Positions 30,472-40,017 of a stretch of DNA of 64,000 nt are shown in pieces. Under the pieces are notes generated by a model. It ran no database searches. It saw only the letters and a program-made list of their open reading frames with translations, and was not told where the DNA came from. The stretch comes from Histomonas meleagridis (Eukaryota > Parabasalia > Tritrichomonadida > Dientamoebidae). The position numbers and the translations under genes are program-made. Where the stretch lies: contig WSYJ01000149.1 in NCBI GenBank assembly GCA_020186115.1, forward strand, positions 868,001 to 932,000. The letters run 5' to 3'. Numbering within the stretch: the first letter of the stretch is position 1; each line of letters opens with the position of its first letter.

Positions 30472-32367
30472 TTAAATATCATCGTCAACTTCCAGATCGA
30501 GATTTGTTTCCAATCTTTCTACCTCATTTACTCTTGTGAGTTGCCGTGTCACTCCTTTGCTTTCACTCGCCAATTTATCAAATGTGTCCAAGTGTTTCCT
30601 GAGAGATTCAACAATAGCTTTCTTGACCGTATCGCGAAGCTCTGGCGTCATTTCCTGCGGACCGTGGTTAGCATTCGGGTCTTCTTTGTCCCGTCCTTTC
30701 CTTCGCGTGTATCGATGCTTGATTCGAGCTCGATGTCGTGGAGTATTAGATTCATCGTTTTCATTTGGTTTGTGTTCTTTAGGCGCCATGAACTCAGGAA
30801 TCGTTTGGTTATATTCATTGGAACATGAATTAACGATTTCGGGGATTTCGTCAAGCATTGATGAGATTTGTACATATGCTAATGAATACGTTAAATTGGT
30901 CTGTGGTGGCTCAGTTTGAGGCTCTCTTAAAATTTCATTTAGTTTTTGAAGTAATTCGCGCTTAGTTTCGCCATCATCGATTTTCATGATTAATTCGGAG
31001 ATCGATTCAACTTTCATATCCCAAAACCTGTTGAAACCTGTGATGCCAAGAATGTCAAAACAACGCTCTGTGAGATCAAATAAGCTTTCATAGAGACTTG
31101 GAGTATATTTAAGATTCCATTTGGAATTTGCTTCTTCAAATGCAGGTGCTCTATCATCAACAAGGACATCTCCATCTATTTGTTCTTCATTTGTTTTAGA
31201 ATTTCCTTTAACAACTTTTTCAATTCTATCAAAAATACAAGATATTATTTCTTCGACACATCTATTCCTTTCACTTTCATGTAATGACTTATCAATGGTT
31301 GCTCTAAATTCGGAAAGATTTGGAGCTGATACATCACATCTCCCATGAAGGGAGACCGTTAAAGGTAGATCGGTTTCGGCAGTTGGGGTGGTCCGCATTA
31401 TCCACTTTTCTGTAAAACAACCGGCGATGTTAGATTTGAATGCGAACTCGAACCTTTTGGAATTGCCAGGAAGAATAGAGCCACTCCGCTGAACAAAAGA
31501 GAACTCAGACGGAGAAGGGTCTTTTAGGCCTTTAGCAACAATAAAAGATTCAGAATCTCTCCAATTAAAATTATCAATATCTTCAACAGGTTTCCGAATT
31601 GGAACACGAGATGAACCTGAGCCAAGTAAAAGTGTTACGTCTTTTGCTTTTTCCCATTTGTAATAAACAGCAGTAGTTCCGGTGTTTTTAACATCAACAA
31701 ACATCGATTTTGCAATTCCGGGTTCTGTTGTGAAAAAAAGTCGATTTTTGTTAATTGATAGTCGTACAACGCTTTGTATTGACTCTTCGTTTTCTGTAGT
31801 TATCTCTTCTTCTGGAATTTCTTCATGTTCATCTTCTGGTGGATTTACATTTTCAAATTGTGATAAATCAATAGGTTGACCAACAACAATAAGACCATTA
31901 AAATCCGGATTATGTGGCTTAATTTTGCCCAGAAATGATTTAAGCTGTTTGACACGCTTTTTGTAGTATTTCGATTTGAAAAAATCTGTCGGTCTTGAAC
32001 CAGGAACATCTTCCATGATTGTAGGATCGCCTATAGCTTCATATGTGACTGGATGCGGTTTCTCTGGCTGTGCAAAAAGGTCACCAATTCGTGGAATTGG
32101 TTTCCATACACCAGAATCTTTCGTTGATAAAATATTAACAACTTGAGAAATTAAAGCTCTCTCTTCATTGACTCTTCTAAATTTTTCATCACTAAACATT
32201 GATAATGTTGATGGGTCTCTATTTGTTAATTCGGCTAATCTTTGAGCTTGCTCTTTCCAATGTTTTTGAACTTTTTCATGATACTTCATTGCCCTTTCTT
32301 CGCGCGTTGCTTCAAATGGTTTGTATTCTTGTAAACGTCGTTGGCGATTTGGATCTTTTGTTCTCAT
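30472..32367 (-). CDS. MYCBPAP-like flagellar/axonemal protein
   Basis: The 631-residue protein starts at the ATG at 32367. The N-terminal ~60 residues are a basic helical segment with several Arg/Glu-rich turns. Residues ~70-160 contain WKPIPRIGDLFAQPEKPHP and FFKSKYYKKR. Residues ~205-345 look like an immunoglobulin/MSP-type beta domain (TTEPGIAKSMFVDVKNTGTT). The C-terminal third is helical with a basic RHRARIKHRYTRRKGR patch. The order matches MYCBP-associated protein, a cilium-linked protein conserved in flagellated eukaryotes, which fits a flagellated trichomonad. A YAACGG-type motif lies ~26 bases upstream. Confidence 0.75.
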   Translation of the reverse strand: MRTKDPNRQRRLQEYKPFEATREERAMKYHEKVQKHWKEQAQRLAELTNRDPSTLSMFSDEKFRRVNEERALISQVVNILSTKDSGVWKPIPRIGDLFAQPEKPHPVTYEAIGDPTIMEDVPGSRPTDFFKSKYYKKRVKQLKSFLGKIKPHNPDFNGLIVVGQPIDLSQFENVNPPEDEHEEIPEEEITTENEESIQSVVRLSINKNRLFFTTEPGIAKSMFVDVKNTGTTAVYYKWEKAKDVTLLLGSGSSRVPIRKPVEDIDNFNWRDSESFIVAKGLKDPSPSEFSFVQRSGSILPGNSKRFEFAFKSNIAGCFTEKWIMRTTPTAETDLPLTVSLHGRCDVSAPNLSEFRATIDKSLHESERNRCVEEIISCIFDRIEKVVKGNSKTNEEQIDGDVLVDDRAPAFEEANSKWNLKYTPSLYESLFDLTERCFDILGITGFNRFWDMKVESISELIMKIDDGETKRELLQKLNEILREPQTEPPQTNLTYSLAYVQISSMLDEIPEIVNSCSNEYNQTIPEFMAPKEHKPNENDESNTPRHRARIKHRYTRRKGRDKEDPNANHGPQEMTPELRDTVKKAIVESLRKHLDTFDKLASESKGVTRQLTRVNEVERLETNLDLEVDDDI

Positions 32368-32392
32368 AAAGTATCAATTAAAATAACGTAAA

Positions 32393-32405
32393 AACGGTTT
32401 ATAAG
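32393..32405 (-). promoter_or_regulatory. MYB-type motif upstream of the MYCBPAP-like gene
   Basis: On the minus strand the site reads CTTATAAACCGTT, that is AACGG on the other strand, 26 bases before the ATG. The same core recurs upstream of other genes in the window. Confidence 0.35.
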
Positions 32406-32657
32406 AACTAATAATGAAAAAGTCGATTTTTGAATGAAAAACGATAATATTATCGTTCAAAATCGTAATGAAGAAAACAAAAACGATTTCGTTCTTATCT
32501 GCATGTTTCTGCTTATTTATTTCCTTAAAATTAGATAAATTACTCGAATTATTTCCAAGCAAATGTTAACATTTAAGTAATTATTCATAATAATTCATTA
32601 TCAATTTCAATCAGATATCAAAAAATTTGATAACAAAAAAAGTCAAAAAGCGGTCGT

Positions 32658-33206
32658 TTAGAAGCCGCAAACTGTTGGACGCTTTGTGGAGAGGATCTTC
32701 TTTTGTGAAGCGTGAGCTGGACGGATTTGTCTCTTAAGGATTGGGAACTTAACGCTAGGGTTAAGGAACATACGAAGGTTGTGATGAACAACATCTTCAT
32801 CTTTGATTTCGCTAACACGAATGATTGAGATGTTCTTAGCTTGAACGTTATGAGTTCCAGCCATTTCCTGGTAGAGGCGGAGAACAGCTCCTTCTGTTGT
32901 TGTGTCACGGAATTCCTTATAAATGTTGTTGATTGAATTTGTAGCACGATAAGTTAACCAAATTCCATAGTTCTTGACGCGTTCAGGTTCAGGTTCAATG
33001 ACGTGCTTAACTGCAAGGATTTCACCATGTGCTTTCTTGAGACGAGCAATTCGACGAGCAACACCCCAGAATTTTGATTTAGCAATAACTTCGTCAGGAG
33101 CAAAAACTTGAACGCGGATAGCAGCTGGGTTTGGAACAGCTTCAGTTGGGAGAGGGCGAGCAATTACCTCGTAATTCTTGAGCATCTCCAAAAAAGGAAG
33201 GGCCAT
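32658..33206 (-). CDS. Ribosomal protein eL20 (L18a)
   Basis: The 182-residue protein starts at the ATG at 33206 and matches the length and motifs of eL20/L18a: YEVIARPLPTEAVPNP, IRVQVFAPDEVIAKSKFW, KYGIWL-type KNYGIWLTYRATNS and KFPILKRQIRP. It is a structural protein of the large ribosomal subunit. Codon use is restricted and GC-richer, as expected of a ribosomal gene. An out-of-frame ATG lies 10 bases upstream (33214-33216), which would matter only if transcription starts before it. Confidence 0.96.
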   Translation of the reverse strand: MALPFLEMLKNYEVIARPLPTEAVPNPAAIRVQVFAPDEVIAKSKFWGVARRIARLKKAHGEILAVKHVIEPEPERVKNYGIWLTYRATNSINNIYKEFRDTTTEGAVLRLYQEMAGTHNVQAKNISIIRVSEIKDEDVVHHNLRMFLNPSVKFPILKRQIRPAHASQKKILSTKRPTVCGF

Positions 33207-33303
33207 ACCGACATGTTAGTTGAAATAAAAACCACCACAGAGAGAACGTTTGCCTCTCTCAATTTTTTAAAGATATACGATCAAATTCTTTTTAATTTGT
33301 TTA

Positions 33304-34083
33304 TTATGCTTCTTGAATTTCGTAATGTGCTATATAATCATTGAAATAACGAAAGAGTTGTGCCCACCAAGACATTTCGTCTGAGACACTCCAATATTCA
33401 ATATATTTTATGCCCGGACACATACTTTCGATTTCTTTTGGATCATATGTTCCCCACTTAAAACGTGCCGACGTTTTAGATACAGTATCATGCTTATCAC
33501 TATGTGCAACAGCAAATGGTGTCATAAGCTCCACTACAAATGATGCGCCTGGGAATTTATTCTTGAGATATTCCAATATCTGAACATTTTCTTCACGTGT
33601 GAAGTACATTACGGTCCCTTCACACAACAAGATCACTTTTCTTCCATTTGCTTTCACATCATCACACCATGATTGATCAAATATATTTTTTGGAATCGCA
33701 TGATGTCTTTCTGTGTCATTAATAAACTTACTTCTAAAATCTATGACTTCAGGTAAATCAAGATCATACCAGTCAAGTTGACCATTATCTAATCGAAAGA
33801 ATCTGGTATCAAGTCCACAACCAAGATTCACAACAACGCAATTTGGATTTTCATTTATAAGCTTTTTTAGGCATCGATCAATTAGAATTGTTCTTGATTG
33901 ACAGCCAGCCATAGACATTGCACCTTCGAACTTTGAGAAATCATAGTCAATTTGATTCTTAATCTCCAAAGCTAATGGATCTGTAAACCTTATTTCATTT
34001 TGAGGCTTTTCTTGCTCGAGTGCCCTCGCTAGAAGAGGTATAAGTAAGGTCTCAGGAACACCAGTTAATTCACACTTCGACAT
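33304..34083 (-). CDS. LCMT-family (bacterial-type) O-methyltransferase
   Basis: The 259-residue S-adenosylmethionine-dependent methyltransferase has a glycine loop, VVNLGCGLDTRFFRL, and the following WYDLDLPEVIDFR, a pairing diagnostic of the leucine carboxyl methyltransferase family. AGCQSRTILID precedes it and LLCEGTVMYFTREE marks the post-II region. The bacterial branch of this family methylates small molecules. The eukaryotic branch (LCMT1/PPM1) methylates PP2A. This protein looks closer to the short bacterial type, so the substrate is unknown. Lateral transfer is plausible. Confidence 0.85.
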   Translation of the reverse strand: MSKCELTGVPETLLIPLLARALEQEKPQNEIRFTDPLALEIKNQIDYDFSKFEGAMSMAGCQSRTILIDRCLKKLINENPNCVVVNLGCGLDTRFFRLDNGQLDWYDLDLPEVIDFRSKFINDTERHHAIPKNIFDQSWCDDVKANGRKVILLCEGTVMYFTREENVQILEYLKNKFPGASFVVELMTPFAVAHSDKHDTVSKTSARFKWGTYDPKEIESMCPGIKYIEYWSVSDEMSWWAQLFRYFNDYIAHYEIQEA

Positions 34084-34592
34084 AAGTGAAATGAAGTAAG
34101 AATTCTGTTACATCAAAGTTGATTTGTGTACTTTACTCATATCACTTTCGATCGCTACTATGGTTCTATGTTACAAAATATACATGTATATTAAATATAA
34201 AAGGATATTAGAAATATGGAAATTATTATACTTGCTAAAAGCACAGAAGAAGAAATAGAACTATATTTTTACGCAAAGCAAATCTCATAATTAATTGTCA
34301 TCAATCATTTAAAAAGATGTAATTAATAAAAATTTACATGATACAATTTGCTTCATATTAGAATTTTATAGAAACACTTTTAATATTTACAAATTCTAAA
34401 TATGAAAATATAAGCTGCTATCGATTACGAGGAATTTTTTAAATAAAAAAATAACTGTAAAACAATGTCTATTCTTTTAAACATAATAAAATCAGTTCAT
34501 GCAAATTGATAAAATTAAATTCATCAAAAAAACATTCATTTCTAATGTGGTCTTTTATTTAACAATTAATATTGATTTTTATTATATTCTGG
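34084..34592. other. Intergenic region
   Basis: AT-rich DNA between two minus-strand genes. No gene recognised. Confidence 0.4.
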
Positions 34593-35294
34593 TTAAGATT
34601 GAGTTGCTGTTGGATGCATTTTTTCTCTGTTCTGCCAAAAGTTATCTTCTTTTGGTGGCAAAAAATTTGGGCAAAACAGCATCAAAGAAGTGGAATCGAA
34701 AAAATCATTGCCCTTAAAATCGAGCTTGATTTCGTGTACAGACTTAGTAGCAAATAAGTCTTCTACACATGACGAATTTGGTTGCTTGAGCATTCTGACT
34801 TTTTCTTCATATGATTCAAAGGAATTTCCGACAATGATGAGATGTTGTAGCTGAGATTCATCCCAGTTAGCAAGGAGTAAGTTATGATATAGAAAACGAG
34901 GACAATGTGGCATGTAAAATGCAGTATTTGGAGAAAACTTTATAAATCCCTCTAAATCTTCCTCTTCACATTCAAACCCCATTCTCGTAAGTATAGAACG
35001 ACAACTTTCACATAAAACAGGATCAAAATATGTGATGTTCTGGATGTTGCATTTTGTAGAAAGTTTTAAAATAAATGAAGTTTGAAGCCTAGCAGCAGCG
35101 CTTTTACATGGATCTCCTATACCTAGGCAACGAATTGAATTTATTCCCTTTTTGTTGAATTCATCACATAATACATCAAATGCTGGAAATTGATTTACTT
35201 CTATTTTGTTAATTTCATCCTCAAGATTTTCAGGTGGGATTGTTAAATAAACAATAGGTATTGGTTTTGATATTCTCTTTCTTCTCCTTGACAT
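34593..35294 (-). CDS. SRR1-like domain protein
   Basis: The frame is open from an ATG at 35357, only 5 bases from the histone H3 stop. The internal ATG at 35294 begins MSRRRKRISK, leaves ~70 bases for a promoter and is preferred. That gives 233 residues. IRCLGIGDPCKSAAARLQ is the core of the SRR1 domain, and YFDPVLCESC, YMPHCPRFLYHNLL and IVGNSFESY mark its later blocks. SRR1 proteins affect circadian and transcription-related processes in plants, animals and yeast, and their biochemical function is unknown. Confidence 0.85.
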   Translation of the reverse strand: MSRRRKRISKPIPIVYLTIPPENLEDEINKIEVNQFPAFDVLCDEFNKKGINSIRCLGIGDPCKSAAARLQTSFILKLSTKCNIQNITYFDPVLCESCRSILTRMGFECEEEDLEGFIKFSPNTAFYMPHCPRFLYHNLLLANWDESQLQHLIIVGNSFESYEEKVRMLKQPNSSCVEDLFATKSVHEIKLDFKGNDFFDSTSLMLFCPNFLPPKEDNFWQNREKMHPTATQS

Positions 35295-35362
35295 TCTTGA
35301 CCAAAAGAACGTTAAAAAGAAACATCGAAACTTGCTTGAAAAAAGAAAATATAACATTATTT

Positions 35363-35779
35363 TTAGTTACGTTCACCACGAATTCTTTGTGCAAGTTGAA
35401 CATCACGTTCCATAATAGTAACACGATTTGCATGAATTGCACAAAGATTTGTATCTTCAAAGAGACCTACAAGATAAGCTTCAGAAGCTTCTTGAAGAGC
35501 TGCAATTGCTGATGATTGGAAACGAAGATCACCACGGAATCCAGATGCGATTTCACGAACAAGACGTTGGAATGGAAGCTTCCTAATTAAAAGATCTGTA
35601 CTCTTTTGATATTTACGGATTTCACGAAGAGCAACTGTACCTGGTCTGAAACGATGTTGCTTCTTAGCACCCTGTGAATCAACAACAGGTGTTGACTTAC
35701 GAGCTGCCTTAGCACCGAGTGATTTACGTGGAGTCTTACCACCAGTAGATTTACGAGCAGTTTGCTTTGTACGAGCCAT
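35363..35779 (-). CDS. Histone H3
   Basis: The 138-residue core histone starts [14 protein letters not shown] after Met and keeps the K4, K9, K14, K18, K23 and K27 sites. The histone-fold region is near-canonical: [31 protein letters not shown] and [17 protein letters not shown]. The segment after K27 ([12 protein letters not shown]) is two residues longer than in animal H3, and the C-terminus is RIRGERN rather than RIRGERA. The protein forms nucleosomes with H4. An Inr lies 15 bases before the ATG and E2F-like motifs lie further upstream. Confidence 0.98.
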   Translation of the reverse strand: MARTKQTARKSTGGKTPRKSLGAKAARKSTPVVDSQGAKKQHRFRPGTVALREIRKYQKSTDLLIRKLPFQRLVREIASGFRGDLRFQSSAIAALQEASEAYLVGLFEDTNLCAIHANRVTIMERDVQLAQRIRGERN

Positions 35780-35790
35780 GAATTTTATAA

Positions 35791-35796
35791 AAATGA
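35791..35796 (-). promoter_or_regulatory. Inr element of histone H3
   Basis: The minus strand reads TCATTT, with A+1 at 35794, 15 bases before the ATG. Confidence 0.55.
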
Positions 35797-35809
35797 GTTA
35801 AAAGATTTT

Positions 35810-35837
35810 ACCGCCAAATTGATTCAAAACGCGCGGG
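35810..35837 (-). promoter_or_regulatory. E2F-like motifs upstream of histone H3
   Basis: ACCGCCAAA at 35810-35818 (minus strand TTTGGCGGT) and AACGCGCGGG at 35828-35837 resemble E2F/DP sites. The two are 30-60 bases before the ATG. E2F control of histone genes is known elsewhere, and its presence here is inferred. Confidence 0.35.
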
Positions 35838-36053
35838 CTTTTTTAGATACAAAATGTCATTTTAGATCACATTAAATTCAAACTAATTTCAATTCGAAAA
35901 ACGGTTTACATACAATAACTTTTTTGAATAATATTATTTACTAATAAGCACTCGTAATCATTTTAAAGTAATAACCATTGTCTACCAAGAGGTTGCTAAT
36001 ACCAAATATACTTTGAAATTCCACAGAATTAAAATTAAAATAATTTTTATATA

Positions 36054-37214
36054 TTATGGGTTTGTAAAATGATACATTTCATATAAGTCACTCCTTGCAT
36101 GACAAAATGCTAATGCAGTATCGACAGATATTTTGAAAATTGGCGCTGGTTCATGGAATCTTGAGCCCATCACACTCACTAGTGCTCTCTGTGCCGGTGA
36201 ATACACTGCAGATGTTGAGTGTTCTCTTGGCAACATAAAAAGACCAGAATTATTTACAATGCCATCACTTATCGATAATGTATTATTATCTGGTCTGACA
36301 TGAAATGCAAACCACCAGTGACGTTTAACATCGAGGGCGAATATGTGCATAAACCTTTGGCTAGATTCGCCTCCAACGAGGAAAATATACTCATCACCAG
36401 AAATTAGTGTGGCATGTGGTAAGTTTGCAGAAGGCTCTGTACCAGTGCATGGGAAAGGCTCAAAATGGCATGTAGTAGGATCAAATGTACTCATTGGCGT
36501 TCCCGATGATCCGAAGATGAAGTACTTCCCTTGGTAAAAACAAAAGGCTGGAGCCGCTATACCAGTCTGAGAGGTCGAAGCTTTCTGCCAAACACCTTCG
36601 GTGATGTCGATGCGATATAGACCATTGTGAATTCGACCATCGTAACCAGCCCAGAGAAAGAGATATCTGTCTGAGGCAAAAAGAGCTGGGTTTGTACGAG
36701 CTGCAGGAAGAGTTCCTGTAACTGGAATTTCATGAACTGAACCGTCATCTAAATTTATGTAATGAAGATCGGAAAAGAATTGACCATTGGCAGTGCCTCC
36801 AAAAATAACCATGTTTCGACCCATTAAACACGCAGAACAATATTGTCGTGGCTCATGAAGTTGTCTATTGATAATTCGCCATTTCATAGATCCGAGATTT
36901 AACGCCCAACAATCATTGAGGCAAACACTGTTTGGGTCTGAACCATATGCAATAACAATAGAATCTGTAACTGGATCATAAACATGACATTGGCCTATTC
37001 GAGGCGTAGGTGATATTCCGTTGGATAAATGCATTGACCATTTTCCATAATAAGCTGTGTTCATTAATTGTGTTGGTCTATCTTGAATCAAATCGGGTTT
37101 AAAACTGGATGAATAATTGGCTTCTGTACGTTGAGATGTGATAGGAGTATATTGAAGTGTATCAAACATTTTTGCGTAGGTTTGTTTATTTGCTTGACTT
37201 GTTTCGTTTCCCAT
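36054..37214 (-). CDS. Kelch-repeat protein, possibly N-myristoylated
   Basis: The 386-residue protein starts at the ATG at 37214 with MGNETS, which fits an N-myristoylation signal. From residue ~55 there are about six kelch-type blades with repeats such as RIGQCHVYDPVTDSIVIAYG, RQYCSACLMGRNMVIFGG, LFLWAGYDG, YFIFGSSG and IFLVGGESS. Such propellers are binding platforms. The protein has no BTB or catalytic domain, so the partner is unknown. Confidence 0.88.
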   Translation of the reverse strand: MGNETSQANKQTYAKMFDTLQYTPITSQRTEANYSSSFKPDLIQDRPTQLMNTAYYGKWSMHLSNGISPTPRIGQCHVYDPVTDSIVIAYGSDPNSVCLNDCWALNLGSMKWRIINRQLHEPRQYCSACLMGRNMVIFGGTANGQFFSDLHYINLDDGSVHEIPVTGTLPAARTNPALFASDRYLFLWAGYDGRIHNGLYRIDITEGVWQKASTSQTGIAAPAFCFYQGKYFIFGSSGTPMSTFDPTTCHFEPFPCTGTEPSANLPHATLISGDEYIFLVGGESSQRFMHIFALDVKRHWWFAFHVRPDNNTLSISDGIVNNSGLFMLPREHSTSAVYSPAQRALVSVMGSRFHEPAPIFKISVDTALAFCHARSDLYEMYHFTNP

Positions 37215-38107
37215 CCTTGTTCAACTGAAGTATTTTGAGAAGATAGTCGGTCAGGTAAACCGACACCAGTAGCGGAAAAAGTCAATTTCTGAAGAAAGAG
37301 AACAAAGTTAACGCAAATTTGAGAAGAGCGATATCTATCGGGCGTTGTAAAATAACGGAACAACATAAAATGTTTTTGCTGAAAAAAAGTATTTGATTGG
37401 ATTCTAGAAAACACAATGTTTTTGTTTTAATTAAGATACTGCTATTGTTTCTAATTTAGTTTCAAAAAACTAACATTTTCAGGAACAAGTATATATTATC
37501 AATACAACAACATTATCATTGATGCTTAAGACATGTAGAAAGCAGGCCCTTGGTATTAAAATGCTTTTTTATTATTAGATTAAGGAAATGCTCTTATAAT
37601 ACCAAACTCAAAATGCTTATCTTTGTGAACTGAGATGAGGCCCTCTTGAATGTGTTTGCTTTAACGAGTGTATAATCATGTATATTCAAAATAAATTTTG
37701 AATGAAATAAAATTGGCTGTGTTTCTCATGATAACAGAACAAATTGAATAGGCAACTCCTTAGGAGTTTCTTTTGATGTAAGTAATAAGAATGTCAACTT
37801 TTAGTAATAATTCGTATTTTAAAATTTGAGAGCTCCTGAGTTTTAACCAGAAAAAACGAAAGACATCATGTAATGTCATGCTTCCAAAGTTTATGTATAT
37901 TCTTTACAGTGAGTGTTTCTAGATCCATCTCCTAATTGAATTTAAAAAACAGATTTAGGCATAAGAAATAAAACCAAAATGATAGCTAACACTTGGACTA
38001 TAGAATCATTTTGTTATTTTTTGTGCATAACTCGAGTTATAAGGTTTTCGAGCTTTTGCCACAGCTCACATAAAACGGGGTACCCTGACGATGGAAAAAT
38101 TTGTCTT
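37215..38107. other. Intergenic region, 0.89 kb
   Basis: No open frame of note, except shadows of the proteasome gene at the right edge. A motif ACTAACATTTTCAG at 37469-37482 resembles a trichomonad branch-site/3' splice site (ACTAAC followed closely by AG), but no matching donor or exon is evident. The region 37500-37680 contains short complementary blocks (GGTATT near 37551 and AATACC near 37598) and could form RNA structure. Confidence 0.35.
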
Positions 38108-38863
38108 TTATTCCTGAATAAGTGGTGGTGGAAGTCGTTCAACAATCTCTTGTCTCTGTTCAGCAGTGTAAATTTCGAACATTCCTGTTGAAGCTCTAGC
38201 ACAAGCGACTTCAATGTTATTTTCACTTAATTTCTCCTGAATAACTTGTCTAAGAGTTGACAATGCGAGGTCTTCTGCTTCTTTAAGTGTGAGGCCATCA
38301 TGGTATGATTCACGAAGGATGGCTTCAGCACCTTCGCTACCTCCACCAATGGCACGAGCTCGACATTTAGTATATGTACCACTTGGATCAGTGTGATAAA
38401 GATATGGCTTTCCATCTTCTACTCCAGAAACAAGGAGAGCTGTACCAAATGGACGTGACATTTGTCCTTCGCGTTTCTTTTTCCTTCCTTCACCAAATGA
38501 AAGTGCTAAATCGCAAACAGATTCAGTTACTGCATGGATACCAATTGGTTCACCGAATGAAAAGCGATGATTTTGAGCTGCAACACGCATGTGATCAACC
38601 ATTGTTCTACCATCTGCTGTAAGACCGGCCATAACAACGCCAATGTGATCATCAATAGCATAGACTTTTTCGACTGATGATGGGATTAAGAGTGGTGATG
38701 AAAGTCTCTTTTCAACAGCAAATACAACACCTTCTGGACAAAGAATTGCGATTGCTGATGAACCAAGTTTGACAGCTTCGTTTGCATACTCGACTTGAAG
38801 AAGACGACCATCTGGGCTAAATGTATTTACATTGCGGTCATACTCAGATGAGCTTTGGAACAT
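38108..38863 (-). CDS. 20S proteasome subunit alpha-5
   Basis: The 251-residue protein starts at the ATG at 38863. SEYDRNVNTFSPDGRLLQVE is the alpha-subunit N-terminal signature, with the alpha-5-specific SEYDR start. GVVMAGLTADGRTMVDHMR, MSRPFGTALLVSGV and YHTDPSGTYTKCRARAIG also match alpha-5. It lacks the N-terminal threonine of catalytic beta subunits and is part of the outer gating ring. A GACCGTTAA motif lies ~63 bases upstream. Confidence 0.96.
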   Translation of the reverse strand: MFQSSSEYDRNVNTFSPDGRLLQVEYANEAVKLGSSAIAILCPEGVVFAVEKRLSSPLLIPSSVEKVYAIDDHIGVVMAGLTADGRTMVDHMRVAAQNHRFSFGEPIGIHAVTESVCDLALSFGEGRKKKREGQMSRPFGTALLVSGVEDGKPYLYHTDPSGTYTKCRARAIGGGSEGAEAILRESYHDGLTLKEAEDLALSTLRQVIQEKLSENNIEVACARASTGMFEIYTAEQRQEIVERLPPPLIQE

Positions 38864-39060
38864 TTTTTAAGAATAAAAAACAGTCAATTTTTCAATTAAG
38901 TTTGTTCGAACAACCAACTCAAAACGACCGTTAATTGACAAGAAGAAAAATTTCTTTTGGAATTTCCTTTAAAAAAATAAAATTCACATATGCTACTCAC
39001 GAAAATAGGTTAAACAAAAAAAATGTTGTGTGTGTGTTTAGGAATTCCTAGCTAATTAGC

Positions 39061-39558
39061 TTACTTGGAGAAGCTTGATATCCAAGCTGGGATGAAGCTT
39101 GCACAAACTTGTGAAAGGATCATCGATGCTGCTGGTTGGAAGTTTGAGAAGATGAGATGGGAACCTATGAGGAGAAGGAAGCAATAGAATGCATTATTGT
39201 AGAAAAGTGTGAAGAAAACTCCTTCTGAAGCCTTGACTTGAACTTGTGCAGTCTTCTTGCTTTTCATTTGTACGCTTCTTTGTTTTGTAACCCATTCAGC
39301 AACTTGAGCATAAGCAACTGTAAGTCCAACGACTCCAATAGCATAGGCAACAATAATGTAGACGATTTGTTCTTTGATATCAACTCCACCTACAGCGACA
39401 TAGAGAATAACTCCAATTAAACTGAAAATTAATCCAAATGGAAGGAACTTAAGACTCTTTGAAAAGCCTCTTGGTTGACGCTTTGATCTAAGTTCATTGT
39501 ATAATTCGTCTTGGTCTTCCGTATTTCGGTTTGCTCCGGGGCTTTGCTTTCTTGGCAT
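39061..39558 (-). CDS. Translocon-associated protein subunit gamma (TRAP-gamma, SSR3)
   Basis: The frame is open from 39678, but the ATG at 39558 starts MPRKQSPGANRN, the family's usual hydrophilic N-terminus, and gives 165 residues. Four hydrophobic segments follow (for example LPFGLIFSLIGVILYVA and FYCFLLLIGSHLIF). VFFTLFYNNAFYCFLLL and the C-terminal PAASMILS match the last two membrane helices of SSR3. The protein belongs to the ER translocon complex that assists signal-peptide insertion. The start choice also keeps it from overlapping the divergent small gene at 39635. Confidence 0.88.
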   Translation of the reverse strand: MPRKQSPGANRNTEDQDELYNELRSKRQPRGFSKSLKFLPFGLIFSLIGVILYVAVGGVDIKEQIVYIIVAYAIGVVGLTVAYAQVAEWVTKQRSVQMKSKKTAQVQVKASEGVFFTLFYNNAFYCFLLLIGSHLIFSNFQPAASMILSQVCASFIPAWISSFSK

Positions 39559-39634
39559 CTTTGCGAGTGGCTCAACTATGTCACTTTTATAACCGATATT
39601 ATTTAAACGTTCGAAAACCACTGTTTTTATTTTT

Positions 39635-39829
39635 ATGGATGAAAAAGCACAAAGGAACTTTATAATCGGATCACTCATTGGAGCTGTAGCCGTATTCCTA
39701 TCTGGAATGCTGGTTCTCCTTTATTGTATTTGTATCCATATTCAACACGACGATCTATCCGATATTGAGGCGAATGATGTTTCTAATTCTGATACTGAAA
39801 TTGATGATGAGCTTCCAGAGGAAATTTAA
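39635..39829 (+). CDS. Small single-pass membrane protein with acidic tail
   Basis: The 64-residue frame has a 20-residue hydrophobic segment (IIGSLIGAVAVFLSGMLVLL) at ~10-31, then cysteine/isoleucine-rich CICIHIQ, then an acidic tail (DDLSDIEANDVSNSDTEIDD). It is divergent from TRAP-gamma, 76 bases away, with a stop overlapping TAA and A/T-rich 3' sequence. I recognise no family. Composition and order look like a real tail-anchored or type III membrane protein, but the short length leaves doubt. Confidence 0.6.
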   Translation: MDEKAQRNFIIGSLIGAVAVFLSGMLVLLYCICIHIQHDDLSDIEANDVSNSDTEIDDELPEEI

Positions 39830-40017
39830 TTTTAGTGCTCAAACACGATCATATTTTTCAAACTTGCATTGAAATCAGGAAAACGAGTTAACGAAGAAAC
39901 AAAAATTCTGGGTTTGTTAATCAATTTTGTCCATGGAGTAATCATATGTTTTTTATGTAATAATAAAATATAAATTTTATATTTTTGGAGTTTTCTTCAA
40001 GAAAAACGTTTAAATTA

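Noticed and set aside
39559-39678. Upstream extension of TRAP-gamma from the ATG at 39678
   Set aside because: The extra 40 residues are not family-like and would overlap the divergent small gene. The ATG at 39558 fits the family.
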